From positions 9,473,820-9,537,819 of the forward strand of contig NC_058146.1 in the NCBI RefSeq assembly GCF_011075055.1: a stretch of DNA of 64,000 nucleotides. Direction: 5' to 3'. Below, one piece after another: positions 22,175 to 33,862 of the stretch; the first letter of the stretch is position 1, and every line of letters starts with the position of its first letter. A program made the position numbers and the translations under genes. Below the pieces are notes generated by a model. That model was not told the DNA's origin. It saw only the letters and a list, made by a program, of their open reading frames with translations, and ran no database searches. This stretch comes from Mangifera indica (lineage: Eukaryota; Streptophyta; Magnoliopsida; Sapindales; Anacardiaceae).

Positions 22175-22183
22175 TGATTGCTA
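22175..22183 (-). promoter_or_regulatory. leaky stop context UAG-CAAUCA of eRF1
   Basis: The eRF1 stop is TAG followed by CAATCA, which fits the CARYYA readthrough consensus known from tobamovirus-type leaky stops. Readthrough would add 26 codons and end at TGA (22102-22100), one base before the 3'-UTR exon junction. The arrangement suggests sensing of eRF1 activity at its own stop codon. Confidence 0.75.
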
Positions 22184-23494
22184 TTCAGAATCACTGTAAA
22201 CTTCTCCATCATCAGAAAAATCATCAAACGTCCTCATATCAAGCTGGTAGCGGAGGATTCCCCCAATCCCACCAAAGCCTCTGCAGAACTGAGATCCCTC
22301 CTGCGATTTGTTGGTAACAAACTCAAGTGTACAACCAAAACGCTTGTATTCATTAGCAAACCATTCAAGGAGTGGCATCTTCTCCTGAACCTCTAATTCA
22401 GCATTGGTGTGTGAGTCACGGAAGTTGCTCTGATTTGTTTCTTGCTCTTTATTCAAATGTTTTATAATAATCTCATTGTTAATGGTGTTTTTCAAGGTGT
22501 ACCTATTAATATCCAGATTTTCCCAAACAATAAGTGTCTCAACAGCACCCATTTCCAAAGCTTTCAGTGTGTCATCAACACCGAAAACATACTTCCCAGT
22601 GTCCTGGCTTATTTCTTCAAAATATTTCCCTATCAGGCGCTTCTCTTGTATAAATTTCACATTAGACAGGATTTCAGCAGACAACTCAATTGCCTGATTA
22701 AACCCATTCTCCCCTCCATAAGAAACATCCACAACATTCAGGATTTTTGCCTGAAGGCGGGGATCAAACATATCTGACTGACTAAGCTCAGTTTTAAAAT
22801 CAGCTGACCCAGCAAGTATCAACCCTGAAACATTTGGCTGGCTAGTGGAAGGATTGATATAAAACTGTGTAGCAAGCTCAGCAGTCTTCCTAACATAGTT
22901 GTGGCGCTTTTCCATACGGAGCCGAGCGAACCGAAGTGCTGACTGCCCTCCTCTTCCATGCTTCTTTGGAAGGTCAACAGAAAACTTATGAAGGACTTCG
23001 CGGGTGTTTCCACTTAGTGTACCAAATAGTGTCCCATTACCATCCATGACAATAAAACCAAACTTGTCATCAGATTCCAGAAGTTCATTTAGAGCTTCAG
23101 TATGAAACTTGTTGTCACAAAGGTAAAGAGATGCATTAATGGGCCTGAAAGGCTCAAAGTCAATAGTGACCTTCTTTTCCTTGCCATCTTCTGTAACAAT
23201 CGTTCCCGTGTAAAGCACAAGCCCATTTGGAGGAACCTTGTTGTAGAGCTTCAACCTTTGCTGGGCAGAAGTAATGGCACCCAAAACAGATTGACGATTA
23301 ACCCTGCTCTTGATGTTGGAAGCAGTTCCAAATTCATCCCCAAGCATCTTAGCGACCCGGGAAATCTGATCACGCGGAGGCATGATAAGAGAAATCATGC
23401 TCGTACCATTGCCTCTTGCAGCCTCAAGTGCTTTGATTAGCTTCTTAATCTTCCATATCTCAATGTTTCTATCAGTCTCATGACCGTCTGCCAT
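22181..23494 (-). CDS. eRF1: eukaryotic peptide chain release factor subunit 1 (eRF1)
   Basis: A complete intronless CDS of 437 residues, the usual eRF1 length, encoding the class I factor that recognises all three stop codons and triggers peptidyl-tRNA hydrolysis with eRF3 in the cytosol. The N domain has the decoding motifs GTS (30-32), NIKS (60-63) and YLCDNKF (124-130). The M domain has the catalytic GGQ (182-184) in [15 protein letters not shown]. The C domain, binding eRF3, ends with an acidic tail ([14 protein letters not shown]). The start ATG at 23494 lies 17 nt after a 5'-UTR acceptor. No damage is seen; it is the only intact conserved gene in the window. The stop and 3'-UTR intron suggest autoregulation through readthrough and NMD. 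Plants usually have several eRF1 genes, so the paralogue is not assigned. Confidence 0.98.
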   Translation of the reverse strand: MADGHETDRNIEIWKIKKLIKALEAARGNGTSMISLIMPPRDQISRVAKMLGDEFGTASNIKSRVNRQSVLGAITSAQQRLKLYNKVPPNGLVLYTGTIVTEDGKEKKVTIDFEPFRPINASLYLCDNKFHTEALNELLESDDKFGFIVMDGNGTLFGTLSGNTREVLHKFSVDLPKKHGRGGQSALRFARLRMEKRHNYVRKTAELATQFYINPSTSQPNVSGLILAGSADFKTELSQSDMFDPRLQAKILNVVDVSYGGENGFNQAIELSAEILSNVKFIQEKRLIGKYFEEISQDTGKYVFGVDDTLKALEMGAVETLIVWENLDINRYTLKNTINNEIIIKHLNKEQETNQSNFRDSHTNAELEVQEKMPLLEWFANEYKRFGCTLEFVTNKSQEGSQFCRGFGGIGGILRYQLDMRTFDDFSDDGEVYSDSE

Positions 23495-23511
23495 CGCAAT
23501 ATATTTTATAA

Positions 23512-24087
23512 CTGCCCAAAAAAAAAAAAAAGATTAAATAAACATTAAAACAGCAAGCAAAACCATAATCAATGAAATTTATATATTAAATAACAGCAAC
23601 TTGCAGAAAGATGCTACATCACTAACTAAATAAAAAAAAAGGAGACATCAACATAAAAAATATTAATATTCAAAAGAGAACATACAAATCTCTAACAACA
23701 AATCTTTAACTAGCAAATACAAACACATCTCCCATGCAGAAAACATATTAGATTATATTATTTCCTTATTCAAGCCAAACATACATATATTCTTATTATT
23801 ATTCTCAGAATTGAAATGATCGAATTCAAAAGTTATTACAGTAAAATTCTCTAATATCAATCGATACACAAATGCTATTACGGTCATGTTACGGAGACAT
23901 CACATTTCTGATATCAATCAAATTTCACTTTTTTCATTCTCAGTAAATCGATACACAAAATCAACAAAAATAAAATAATATAAAATAATCAAAGAAACTG
24001 AAAAGGATTTCAGATGAATTGATGAAACTACGAATAAATCGATTAAAAAGAGATACATGCATGCGGTCGAAGAGAAGAGACAGACAC
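23512..24087 (-). other. eRF1 5'-UTR intron, 576 nt
   Basis: Donor CTCAG/GTGTCTG (last exon base 24088) and acceptor with a T14 tract then GGGCAG (AG at 23513-23512). The second exon begins 17 nt before the ATG. Leader introns of this kind are common in highly expressed plant genes. Confidence 0.75.
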
Positions 24088-24180
24088 CTGAGAATGGCAG
24101 ATCGAATTTGCTGAGAGAAGGAAGAAGAACAGGATTGCAATTGCTTAAATTCTACGAGGAGAGGCTGCTATGAGACGCCA
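24088..24180 (-). other. eRF1 5'-UTR exon 1
   Basis: GC-richer, CT-rich leader (CAGCCTCTCCTCG and TTCTTCTTCCTTCTCTC on the minus strand) between a TATA box and a GT donor. The transcription start is inferred at about 24175-24185 from the TATA position. Confidence 0.6.
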
Positions 24181-24208
24181 ATTAGAAAATAAAATAAATA
24201 TAAATAGG

Positions 24209-24217
24209 CATATATAG
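24209..24217 (-). promoter_or_regulatory. TATA box of eRF1
   Basis: CTATATATG on the minus strand, about 30 bp upstream of the start of the CT-rich leader exon. It is the best TATA match in the proximal region. Confidence 0.6.
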
Positions 24218-24240
24218 TCTTACTATTAACCAGGTATCCC

Positions 24241-24814
24241 ACCCTGTCCGGACATTTTAACCATGGTTAGGCTTTGGTTTACTTGAGTTAAGTAAACTGA
24301 CTTCACTTGAGCACTTAACGTTGGGTTTTTTCTCTACACTTTGGATGCATTAAGCAGAAAGAGCAACACTATACCTGAATATATAATTTAGACATGATAA
24401 AATTTAATACGATTCGTTAATTTGATATGATATAATATAAAAATAATTAAATTGAGGTTGTAATTTTGATGTAAAAAATAGTTCAAATTATATTCTCATT
24501 GACCTTAAAAAATTAAATTGTGTTTGGATTGATACGAAACTAATACAAACTAACTTGAACTAATCTAAAAATGAGTAACACTATTTTTGAATTATAATTA
24601 TTATTATTATTGGTGATACTACTACTTAAAATTGGTATTGAAAACCAACCCAATGTAATAAAAACACTTGTTAGTATTAGAGATAGATTGTTTGGTTAAA
24701 TTGATAACATTACTATTAAATTATTATTATTTCAAAAATGATTTATATATTTATTTTTCACCCTTTTTTATATGTTGATTTAGAAATAATAATTTTAAAT
24801 TGAATGAGCTTATG
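24241..24814. other. intergenic upstream of eRF1
   Basis: AT-rich sequence with no recognisable coding or element hallmark; presumably distal promoter of eRF1. Confidence 0.4.
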
Positions 24815-25034
24815 GAGGATATTACTAATATTGATATAAAGTAAAAAATATATCTAATAAAGATAATGCTCAAACATTCCTCTCTCTCTCTCTAAAATAT
24901 ATATATATTTGTATTATAAGTACTACTAATTTGAACTTATTATGTTTAATTTATCATAGTTATATAATTATTAATATTTTAGTATTTATAACAATAACAT
25001 TCATCATATGGTTTGAATATTACTAATACTGATA
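24815..25034. repeat. tandem unit, copy 1 (split by hAT)
   Basis: This stretch (GGATATTACTAATATTGATATAAA..., AATAAAGATAATGCTCAAACATTCCTC..., TACTACTAATTTGAACTTATT, TATAATTATTAATATTTTAGTATTTATAACA) is repeated at 26020-26250 beyond the hAT insertion. The unit is about 200 bp and the hAT landed in it. Confidence 0.75.
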
Positions 25035-26019
25035 TAGACATGTCAATTGGGCTGTGACAAATGGAGGCTCGACCCAAAGCACTAAAAAAATCCGGGCACG
25101 ATAAAACCTGACTTGACATTGTAGAGTATCGGGTCGGGCTTAGGGTTTTAATATTAAGCCCATAGGTTGGCCTGGCCCGGTCCAACACTGTTTATAAAAT
25201 AAAAATTTTTATTTTTTATTTTTTCTGGTTCTGTTGCCTTACGACAGAAGCAGAAAATCTGCTTTTGCCAAATGGCAGATTGGCCTCTGCTTAATTTTTT
25301 TAAAATTTATTTATTTTTTTAAATAAATCTATTATATTTTCTTTCATTTTCACTTTTATTTACAAATCTTTTAATCTCTCAATCTCAATTATTTCATTAT
25401 ATTTTCAATCTCATTTTCTCTCATTAACTCTCTTTTGAAAAATATCTAAATTCGTAAATAATAATTCTTTATATTTATAATTTCATTTTTAATTTAATTT
25501 TATCATTACAAAATATTATAAAATATCTAAATTCACAAATAATAATTCTTTATCTTTGAAAAATTCAGAGATTTAGATATAAAAAATGAGTAGATAAATG
25601 TTATATAGTAGATATATTTTATTTATGTTTTGTAATTTATACCGTATATAAATTAATTTATTTGTACTATGTTATCAATTTATAATATTTTTTATCATGT
25701 AACTACGGTATTTCTCCACCACAAGTGAGAGATTATAAATAAAATATTCGGGATACTGTCATCGATTTTAATAATTGAAAAATAATTTGTATTTAAACAT
25801 TTTTTAAAATATTGATTAAACGGGTCGGGCCCCCCCGATTAAAGCCCAACCCGGCCTAGTCTAACCCAATTAAGGCCTGTTATTATATGGGCCAGGCCTT
25901 GGGCCTTTATATTTCAATAGGTTGGCCCGACCTGAAGGCCCATTACTGTTTGGGCCTTGGGCCCTGCCCATTAACCCAATGGGCCGAGCTGGAGCCTGCC
26001 CGGCCCATTGACATCTCTA
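25035..26019. mobile_element. non-autonomous hAT element, 985 bp
   Basis: Ends are TAGACATGTCAATTGGGC (left) and, inverted, TAGAGATGTCAATGGGCC (right). It is flanked by the perfect 8-bp duplication TACTGATA (25027-25034 and 26020-26027), diagnostic of hAT. Subterminal regions are unusually GC-rich with many GGCCC/GGGCC motifs (typical hAT transposase-binding subterminal repeats); the centre is AT-rich with no transposase. Frames in the GC-rich ends are not genes. Its right part is homologous to 19260-19936. Confidence 0.92.
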
Positions 26020-26250
26020 TACTGATACAAACAAAGAAATTATTCAATAAAGACAATGTTCTAATACTCCTCTAAATTTATTTTTTTTTCATTGGTGTAT
26101 TATAAATACTACTAATTTGAACTTATTTTATCTAGTGTGTTATATTTATATAATTATTAATATTTTAGTATTTATGACAGTAACATTTATCATATGATTT
26201 AAATATTATTAATATTGATATAAGCAAAGAAAATATTTACTGAAGACAAT
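26020..26250. repeat. tandem unit, copy 2
   Basis: Second copy of the unit at 24815-25034: TACTGATACAAACAAAGAAATTATTCAATAAAGACAATGTTCTAA, TACTACTAATTTGAACTTATT and TATTTATGACAGTAACATTTATCATATG blocks. A third start (GATATAAGCAAAGAAAATATTTACTGAAGACAATGTTCTAAC) follows at about 26217. Confidence 0.7.
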
Positions 26251-26549
26251 GTTCTAACAATCTTTTGTATTTTTTTTTTTTTTTTTGTGAGTTATAAGTA
26301 TAAGAATTGGTGTAATTGGTTATTATTTTCTCTTGATATAAATTATATATTTATAGAGATTATATTCATAGTCAACTATCCTATAGTAATTACAAGAAAG
26401 AAAATATTATAGAATTATCACATATTGATTGTACAATAATTACTATAGTAAACTATCCTAAAGAAATTAAAGGAAAAGAAAATATTTCAAAATAATTATA
26501 GATTGATTGTCTATAATTGGCATAATCAACTACAATCAATAAGAAGTCT
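26251..26549. other. AT-rich, short diverged duplication
   Basis: No ORF. A block containing CAACTATCCTATAGTAATTACAAG and GAAAATATT recurs as AAACTATCCTAAAGAAATTAAAGG plus GAAAATATT, so an old 85-100 bp tandem duplication is visible at about 26365-26490. Confidence 0.4.
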
Positions 26550-28064
26550 TAAAATCATGGAAGTTGCCTTATACATTGATATCGAGAGTCACATTTGATA
26601 TGAAATGATTTATTGGGAAAACACTTGACTTGAGATCATCAGCTTTTTGTGATTAATTTGAAATTTATCTATTTAATTAATTCAAACTTATTCATCAAAT
26701 TGAATGAAAGAATTAATGTAATGGGATTTCGATCCACTATGAGTACAATAGTAAGGGTTATTGGTTTGAAGAAAATAGTGGAAAATAGTTATTTTATCAG
26801 GAAAATTATTTTCAAATTATATTGATCTCTAGAAGGGTATTATTGTTTCATTATGTATATTAAGTCCTAATAATCTTATGTTTGTTTGAAATAGACTTAT
26901 CTGTGTTTTTGAAACTACCAGTTCATTTTGTTTAATTACATGGATGAATATTCTAATGTGTTTAAAATGTTAATCTATATCAGAAAAATATATTAGAACA
27001 TCACCTATGTATCCAATTAAAACTTTTGAATAGGGATTAAAAATTTAATTCATTATCCATTGAAATTCTAATAGAGCATTTTTTAGTCCAAAGGGAATTA
27101 CATTCCACTCATATTGTCTTAATGGTACCATAAATATAGTTTTATATCTATGTTTTTTTATCAATTTGAATTTGCTAGAAGCCCGACTTCATATCAAAAT
27201 TTGAGAATATTTTAGCTTTGCACAATTTTTGTAAAATGTCTCTTTTATTTGGTATTGGGTGTCTCATCCATTTTAAGGCTTTGTTCAATGATTTATATAT
27301 TATTAATTTCTTTTTTGCAATATTCTTCTAACTTAGCACTCATTTAGATTGGTCTTGCTTTTGTGGAAATATCTATTTCATTGAAAGAATTTTCATAAGG
27401 TAACCCTACAATATATTTATTCCTTTCCCAAAATGCATTCAAGACATTAGAACATATTTGATTTTCTATTTCAGATTTTAAACTTGAAAATTTTTATAAA
27501 TTTCTTTTTGTTGAAGTTGGTTTTTAATTCTTTATTGTTTTAATTCATTTTTAAGATATTGCATATGTTTTTCTTTATTTTGAATAATATTATTTACTTT
27601 ATTTTTTGACTCGATATTTCTTTTAGTATGTTAATGTTTCTTGTTATTGGTTTGTGAATAAATTTAAAAATTATTTTTGCTCCCATTATATTGGTTTCAA
27701 TTCTGATTTCATCAATTATGAATGGTTGTATTAATCCTATGAAAGGGGTTCCTAAATTCATTGTTCTTGATAAATCTTTTACTAAAACAAAGGTTGTTTT
27801 GAACCAAATGCCTTGATTACAAACTTTTACATCTATTAATACATTTGATATGAAGTTTTGAACTATTGGCTGACCTTACTAATTCATATGCTTTTCATAA
27901 TATTTTGTGGGAATTAATCCTTTTTTAATGTAATTTAAATTTGCTTTTGTATCAAATAGAACAAGTGCGTCTAGACTGAAGTCATCGTTTATTATAATTT
28001 TTACTCTTATATGCCATTTTTGGTTTGAAATCAATGCTAGCATGTTTAGAACAACTTTTCGGCA
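26550..28064 (-). pseudogene. endogenous pararetrovirus (Caulimoviridae) protease-RT fragment
   Basis: Read on the minus strand with many stops and shifts, this shows in order: an aspartic-protease-like region (about 28080-27760; the expected DTGA-type active site reads DTKA at about 27950), a lysine-rich linker, and a reverse transcriptase region (about 27400-26750) whose spacing and conserved blocks resemble plant pararetroviruses (Caulimoviridae, florendovirus/petuvirus-like) rather than Gypsy or Copia. No LTRs flank it. Movement protein, coat and RNase H parts were not identified. It is an old, inactive fossil; the junction with a plus-strand Copia fragment is at about 28065. Confidence 0.7.
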
Positions 28065-28065
28065 C

Positions 28066-29326
28066 TTAGGACTCCTCAACAAAATGAAGTTATTGAGAGG
28101 ATAGAAAAGACACTAATAAAATTGATAGGATTACCAAAATATTTTTAAGGTGAAGTCAACAATATATCATGTTACATTATTAATAGAGCTACGATTAGAT
28201 TAATCCTTACAAAACTCTTAATGAGTTATTCAAAGGGAAAAAACCTAATATTTTATACTTCCACCCCTTTGGATATAAATGATTTGTGTTTAACAAAAAG
28301 AAGTATAACTTAAGAAAATTTGATATCAAGTTGAATGAGGTTACTTTTCCACCTCAAAAGCATATAAAGTCTTCACAAGAGAGCACTCCTGGTTGAAGAA
28401 TCTATGCATATGGTATTTGATGAGTCTTTTAAATATGTAGATAATAGAAATAAAGATGAGATCACTAAGTATATGAAGGACTTGCAAATCAAAGAGACCT
28501 CATAACCAAAAGAGGAAAAAGATTTTCAAATTGAGATTGAGGAGCAAGAAGACCAACTTATGTAACCTCATGAACTACAAAAAGAGTTTGCTTATCTAAG
28601 GGATGAGGTCGAGAAAGGCAAAATCATTGGAAATCCCACCCAAGGAGTTAGAACAAGAGCTTATTAGGGAACACATGCCAATTTATGGCATTTTTGTCAC
28701 AAATAAAGGCAAAGAAGGTGGAGGAAGCTCTTGGAGATGAAAGTTGGGTATTGGCCATGCAAGAGAAGTTGAATCAATTTGAGAGGAATAAAGTTGAGAA
28801 CTAGTTCCAAGGTTAATAGATCATCCTACCATCGACATAAAATGGGCATACTGAAACAAGATGGATGAAAATAGTGTTCTTATAAGAAACAAGGCTAGAC
28901 TAGTTACCCAAGACTACTCTCAAGAGAAAGATGTTGATTATGATGAAACTTATGCTCCCATAGCTAGAGTAGAGGTAATTACGATTCTACTTCTTTATGC
29001 ATGCCATCTAAATTTAAAAATTTTTCAAATAGATGTCAAAAGTCCTATTTTAAATGGTTTTATTCAAGAAAAGGTATATATTGAATAACATCTGGATTTT
29101 TAAAACAATCAATTTCCAAACCATGTTTTCAAATTAACTAAAGCTCTTTACGATTTAAAACAAGCTCCTAGAGCTTGGTATGAGAGACTTAGTACATTCT
29201 TAATTGAAAATAGTTTTTCAAAAGGCAAGGTGGATACCACTGTATCCAAAAAAAACATAAGGTCTTAAATTAATTTTTAAATTAGATCTTTGTTTGGTTT
29301 GGTTGAATTCATTTGTCACTATGGTA
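28066..29326 (+). pseudogene. Copia pol fragment (integrase end and RT)
   Basis: Starts abruptly inside integrase (TPQQNEVIERIEKTL, then a decayed YIINRATIR block), passes a linker (AYKVF..., SMHMVFDESF), and continues to RT at about 28860-29215: NKARLVTQDYSQEKDVDYDE, FQIDVKSPILNGFIQEKVYI, and [18 protein letters not shown]. Stops and shifts occur throughout. It is truncated on the left by the pararetrovirus junction; on the right the copy fades near 29260, just before the hAT insertion. It resembles Sirevirus/Tork-type RT. Confidence 0.85.
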
Positions 29327-29334
29327 GTTTCAAC

Positions 29335-32300
29335 CAATGATTAAAAATTGGATCAGACCGACCCGTTTGACTGGTTTAAATGTGACCCGGTACTATAGAC
29401 AATTTATATAATGGATAAAACCATTTTAGAGTAAAAATCGGGTTGGATCGTGGTTGAACCATCGGTTCACAGTCGGTTCATGGTCAAACCCGATTTAGCG
29501 GTTCACTGTTCAGTATTTTATTTAAAAGTGAACAGTTTTCTTCTTTCTTTTTTTTCTTCTTCCATGCTGTGAAGTTTTGGCTACCGACGACTTATTCTAA
29601 CTTCATCCCAATAGTTGATCTTTTGCTGACGACGATTGGAAGACTTTTGCCGACGACAACAACAATTGATGACGACAAGGACACTGTTAAATATTAGTTT
29701 TGATCAAAGGTTTATACAACAACAAATATTAATGTCTGTATTTGCTGCTGCTGTCGACGATATCGCAAGCTGAGGCGACAAATTCTTGTGCTACAGTAAC
29801 CAACGATTGTACTCCAACAGTATCGATGGTAGGCTAGTCATTGTAAGCTTGTGTAATTTTGATTTAAATTTTTTCCGTTTGAATGTATAAATTGATAGCT
29901 GGAAAAGTGCGTTCTGGAAAAGTAAAAGTAGACTGTTTATATTTATTTTGAATTGCTGCAACAGTGACACTTTATATTTGTATTCTTTTGTCAAAACGTG
30001 TAACAGTAAGTTTTTGTTTTCTTTTGGTTAATTGATGCACAGCAAGCCAGCAAAATCATCATCATGTTTATTTGTTTTTGTAATTCAATATGTTTTGGCT
30101 TTTAGTGCTTAATAATAAGTGAATTTGTTATTGCTAATTTAAAATTAACTTATTGTTATTGTGTATTTAATATGTTATTATTAATTTGTAATTTTATTAT
30201 GAATCTATGTTATATGTTTGGATGTACTTCATTCATAATGTAATTAATTTCTAAGAATTTGAAAGTTGAATATTGGTATTCTATGACACCCTATATATAT
30301 ATAATAAACCAATATATCACAATTTTCTTATTGCAAGCCAAAGTAGTGATTAATCAAATTACAAATATTGTTGTTTATTACGAATGTATAAAGTTATGTA
30401 TGTTGAATAATAAACTTGATTATGAGTTTTTGAGTCTCCAACTTTTACATTACGAATATTGTTGTTATTTAATTTAAAAATTAAAAGTTATACTTTAAAA
30501 ACCTAATTATGTTATTATAATAAAAATATATACATTTATTTGCATACATATAGAAATTATGTTTCACATTTCAAAAATGACATATGCGAATTATAGAAGT
30601 TTTCTATTCATAATACTCTCTGTTTGTGTGTGTATATATGTATATATATTTGATATATATTTTCATGGTGGTTTGTTATTATGTCCAATAGATATATAAA
30701 CTAGAAGTATGTCATCATCTGGGGCTGGAGCTTCTTCGACACAATGTCGAGTAAAAGGTGATATTGCTTGGGCACATATTTCTGAGAATATTGATGAGAA
30801 TGAAAGGAAAATCTTGAATTGTTTATATTGTGATAAGACAACTAGAGGAAGTAGTATATATAGAATGAAAAAACATTTGGCTAGAAAGAAAGGTGATGTT
30901 TGTCCATGCACTAAAGTTCCTTATGATGTTAGATATCAAATGATAAATGCATTAGATGAGATTGTTGTAAAAAATAAAGAAAGACAAGATTTTCGTAGGC
31001 ATGCAACTCCTTTTAGTGCTAGTGTATCTCAATTTGAGGGTGATATTGCATGTGAAGAATTCGAAGGGTTGTCTTCTCTAATGAACATAAATGAAAGTAA
31101 TACTGGATCTTCTAGAAAAGAAAATAGAACGACAAATGATTCAAAAAGAAAAAGACCAATTGGTGTTGGTGGTTTTTTTACTCTAAGGACTACTAGTAGG
31201 TCTCAACCTTCAACAACGTGTGTTTTGACTAGAAAAAAAGTCAAATGGAGAGCTGACATGGCTATTGTAAGGTTTCTATATGATGCTTGCATCCCTCTTA
31301 ATGCACTAAATTCTATTTATTTTCAGCCTATGTTAGATGCCACAACTGCAATTGGGTTTGGATATAAGTAGTCAACATATTATGAAACACGAGTGAATTT
31401 GTTAAACGATTCAAAAAAGGAAGTTCAATTACTTATTGATAGTTATAGAAAAAATTGAGAAGATGTTGGTTGTACACTTATGGCTGATGGTTGGACAGAC
31501 ATTTTTAGTAGGTCATTGATAAATTTCTTAGTGTATTGTCCAAAAGGGATTTGTTTTATCAAATCAGTGGATGCATTTGATGTTGTAAAAGGGGCAAACA
31601 CATTATTTGGGATGTTTGAGGAAATAGTATTATGGGTTGGGCCTAAAAGTATTGTCCATTTTATGACTGATAATTGAACTAACTATAAAATAGCTGGAAG
31701 ATTGTTAGCTGAAAAATATCAAAATATTACTTGGTTACCTTGTGCAGTACACTGTATTAATTTGATTTTAAAGGATATTGGTGAAATGGATCATATTGTC
31801 AGAATTTCCAAATGTGCATCTCTTGTCACAAAGTTTATTTATAATCATACATTATTGATAGCTTGGTTAAGGAAAAGAGAAGGTTGAAGAGAAATTATAT
31901 AGCCTAGTGCAACCCGATTTGCTACGACTTTCATAGTATTGCAAAGTCTTTTTGAGCATAAGCATGACTTACGAGCGATGGTCACTAACATATTTTTTGT
32001 TGATTTTAGATATGCAAAGAGCAATCAAGGTAAAGAGGTTGTGACCATAATTTTGAATAATGATTTTTTGAACGAAATGGGTATAATTGTAAAAGTTGTG
32101 AGACCATTGATGCGTTTGCTTGGTATTGTAGACTTAGATGAAAGACCTTCATTGGGATTTGTCTATGATGGAATGTATAAAGCTAGGTTGGGGATAAAGA
32201 AATTGTTTAAGAATAAAAAGAAATTCTATAAGCCTTATACTCAAATAATCAAGTTGAGGTGGGATAGGACATTGCGTCGAGGTATTCATGTAGCTGTGTA

Positions 32301-33854
32301 TTACTTGAATCTTGCATTTCAATATGATTGTGAATCTTTCTGCACAAAACCAAAGGTATCACAGGGTTTTCTAGATGTTGTTGAGAGTAAAACATGTATG
32401 TTTAATGTTAATAAGGCGAAGTTAGTAGAAAAGAGCATAATGTTTTGTGATTATGAGAGAAGTTTCTCATGTCGGCTTGCTATTGAAACATGCAAAACCA
32501 CACGACCTGGTATGAATTTAAATATATGTTTCTTGTGTCTTGATTATTTTTTCAATTTGTAAAATTCTATTACATAATTATTTACGTGTTATTTTGTATT
32601 AGATGAATGGTGAAGAACATATGGGTACAATACTCCTAATTTACAGAAGTTTGCAATTAAAATTCTTTGTCAAACTTCAACATCTTTAGGCTGTGAGCGT
32701 AATTAGAGTGTTTTTGAATGCATACATACTAAGAAGAGAAATAGATTAGAGCATCAACGTGTAAATGATCTTGTTTTTATTCATTATAACTTACGGTTGC
32801 AAAATAGGTAACTCAATTATCAATTATGCATCATTACATTTATAAATATTTTTATTTAAACTATTTTATCATGTTTAATGATTATTTACAACTTCACATA
32901 TGATTGTGCCCTACTTAATGGCTATTAGTATAGTGCTCTTTAATCTTTTAATTATTTACTTTTTATTATTTTGGCTATTTAGGTTATGTTACAAGAAATC
33001 AAATTTTGATCCAATTGATTATGAAAGTATTGATATAACAGACTTCTGGATAGTAAACGAGGAAGAAGAGTTTGGTGAACTTAATGCAGATGAATTGGAT
33101 CAAATGCTTTATGGAGAGGGATTTATTCCCATCAATAATGATCCAGCAAATTATGATTTGTCACATAATTTTCTAGGTAAAAACATTTTTTTAGTACTTA
33201 CACAAATATTTACACACTTATATAAATGATTGATTTTTTAGGCTAAAAGAAAATAAAATGTTCAATTATAAATTTTGTAGATACTACTACTGAAGAAGAA
33301 GATGAACAATTGATAGAGGGTGCAACAGAAGCAATGACATGATCTTTTATCATTAGTGATAATGAAGAATGACCAATTATTCATTTATTAAATTTTATGT
33401 TAAACAAATTATGTTTTTGGTATGTTTTGTTAAATGTTGAATTAAATATTATTTGTTTAATAATGGTTATGTTGGTTGGTTGATTTTATATTTTATTTAA
33501 TACATATATTAGATTTTTGATTTGTTTGAGTGTTCAATAATTAATAGTGCATGTGTTTGTAGAATTGGATTTGTTTAATGCATATGTTTTGTTTTGATGC
33601 AAAGTTAGTTGTTATTACTTATTAGATTTATGTTCAATGATGCATATACTTTGTTAATTGTGAAAACTGAAAAGTATGCATATTATAAAATTTACTGTGT
33701 AAAGCACATGTAATTACTAATTAGACATAATATTTTTAGGTTTTTACATAAAACTGTAATTTTGGTCCAATCGATCAGTTCAAATGGTCCAACCGATTCG
33801 ATCGAAACTAGTACTTAAAATGGTTTTTATCCCAATCCAGTTTCGAAAACCTTG
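29335..33854 (+). mobile_element. hAT DNA transposon, 4.5 kb, with TIRs and target duplication
   Basis: Flanked by a perfect 8-bp duplication GTTTCAAC (29327-29334 and 33855-33862). Ends are imperfect inverted repeats, left CAATGATTAAAAATTGGATC and right (inverted) CAAGGTTTTCGAAACTGGAT, followed by subterminal CGGTTCA/CCGATT-type repeats (left about 29350-29510, right about 33765-33830). Inside is a transposase gene on the plus strand (30709-33350). About 1.2 kb of leader precedes it. The 8-bp duplication, the TIRs and the transposase type agree on hAT. Confidence 0.92.
30709..33350 (+). pseudogene. hAT transposase: BED finger, DUF659, dimerisation domain
   Basis: The first frame (30709-31371, 220 residues) starts at ATG with a BED finger: AWAHISENIDENERKILNC, CLYC, then MKKHLARKKGDVCPC. 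After a stop, a DUF659 RNase H-like part follows (31480-31677, MADGWTDIFSRSLINFLV, FMTDN), then PCAVHCINLILKDIGEMD, the ATRFATTFIVLQSL segment, and RPSLGFVYDGMYKAR up to about 32400. The hAT dimerisation domain is at 32600-32815 (SLGCERN-stop-SVFECIHTKKRN, HQRVNDLVFIHYNLRL). An acidic tail (about 33000-33350) follows probable introns. Conserved Trp codons have become stops (for example at the ERNW position), so it is dead but recognisable end to end. Confidence 0.9.
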
Positions 33855-33862
33855 GTTTCAAC

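Noticed and set aside
22442..22777. Plus-strand open frames opposite eRF1 (also at 22178, 22476 and 23102)
   Set aside because: They are shadows of the highly conserved eRF1 CDS on the minus strand and show no domain.
25887..26075. Pro/Gly-rich plus-strand frame
   Set aside because: Translation of the GGCCC-rich subterminal region of the non-autonomous hAT.
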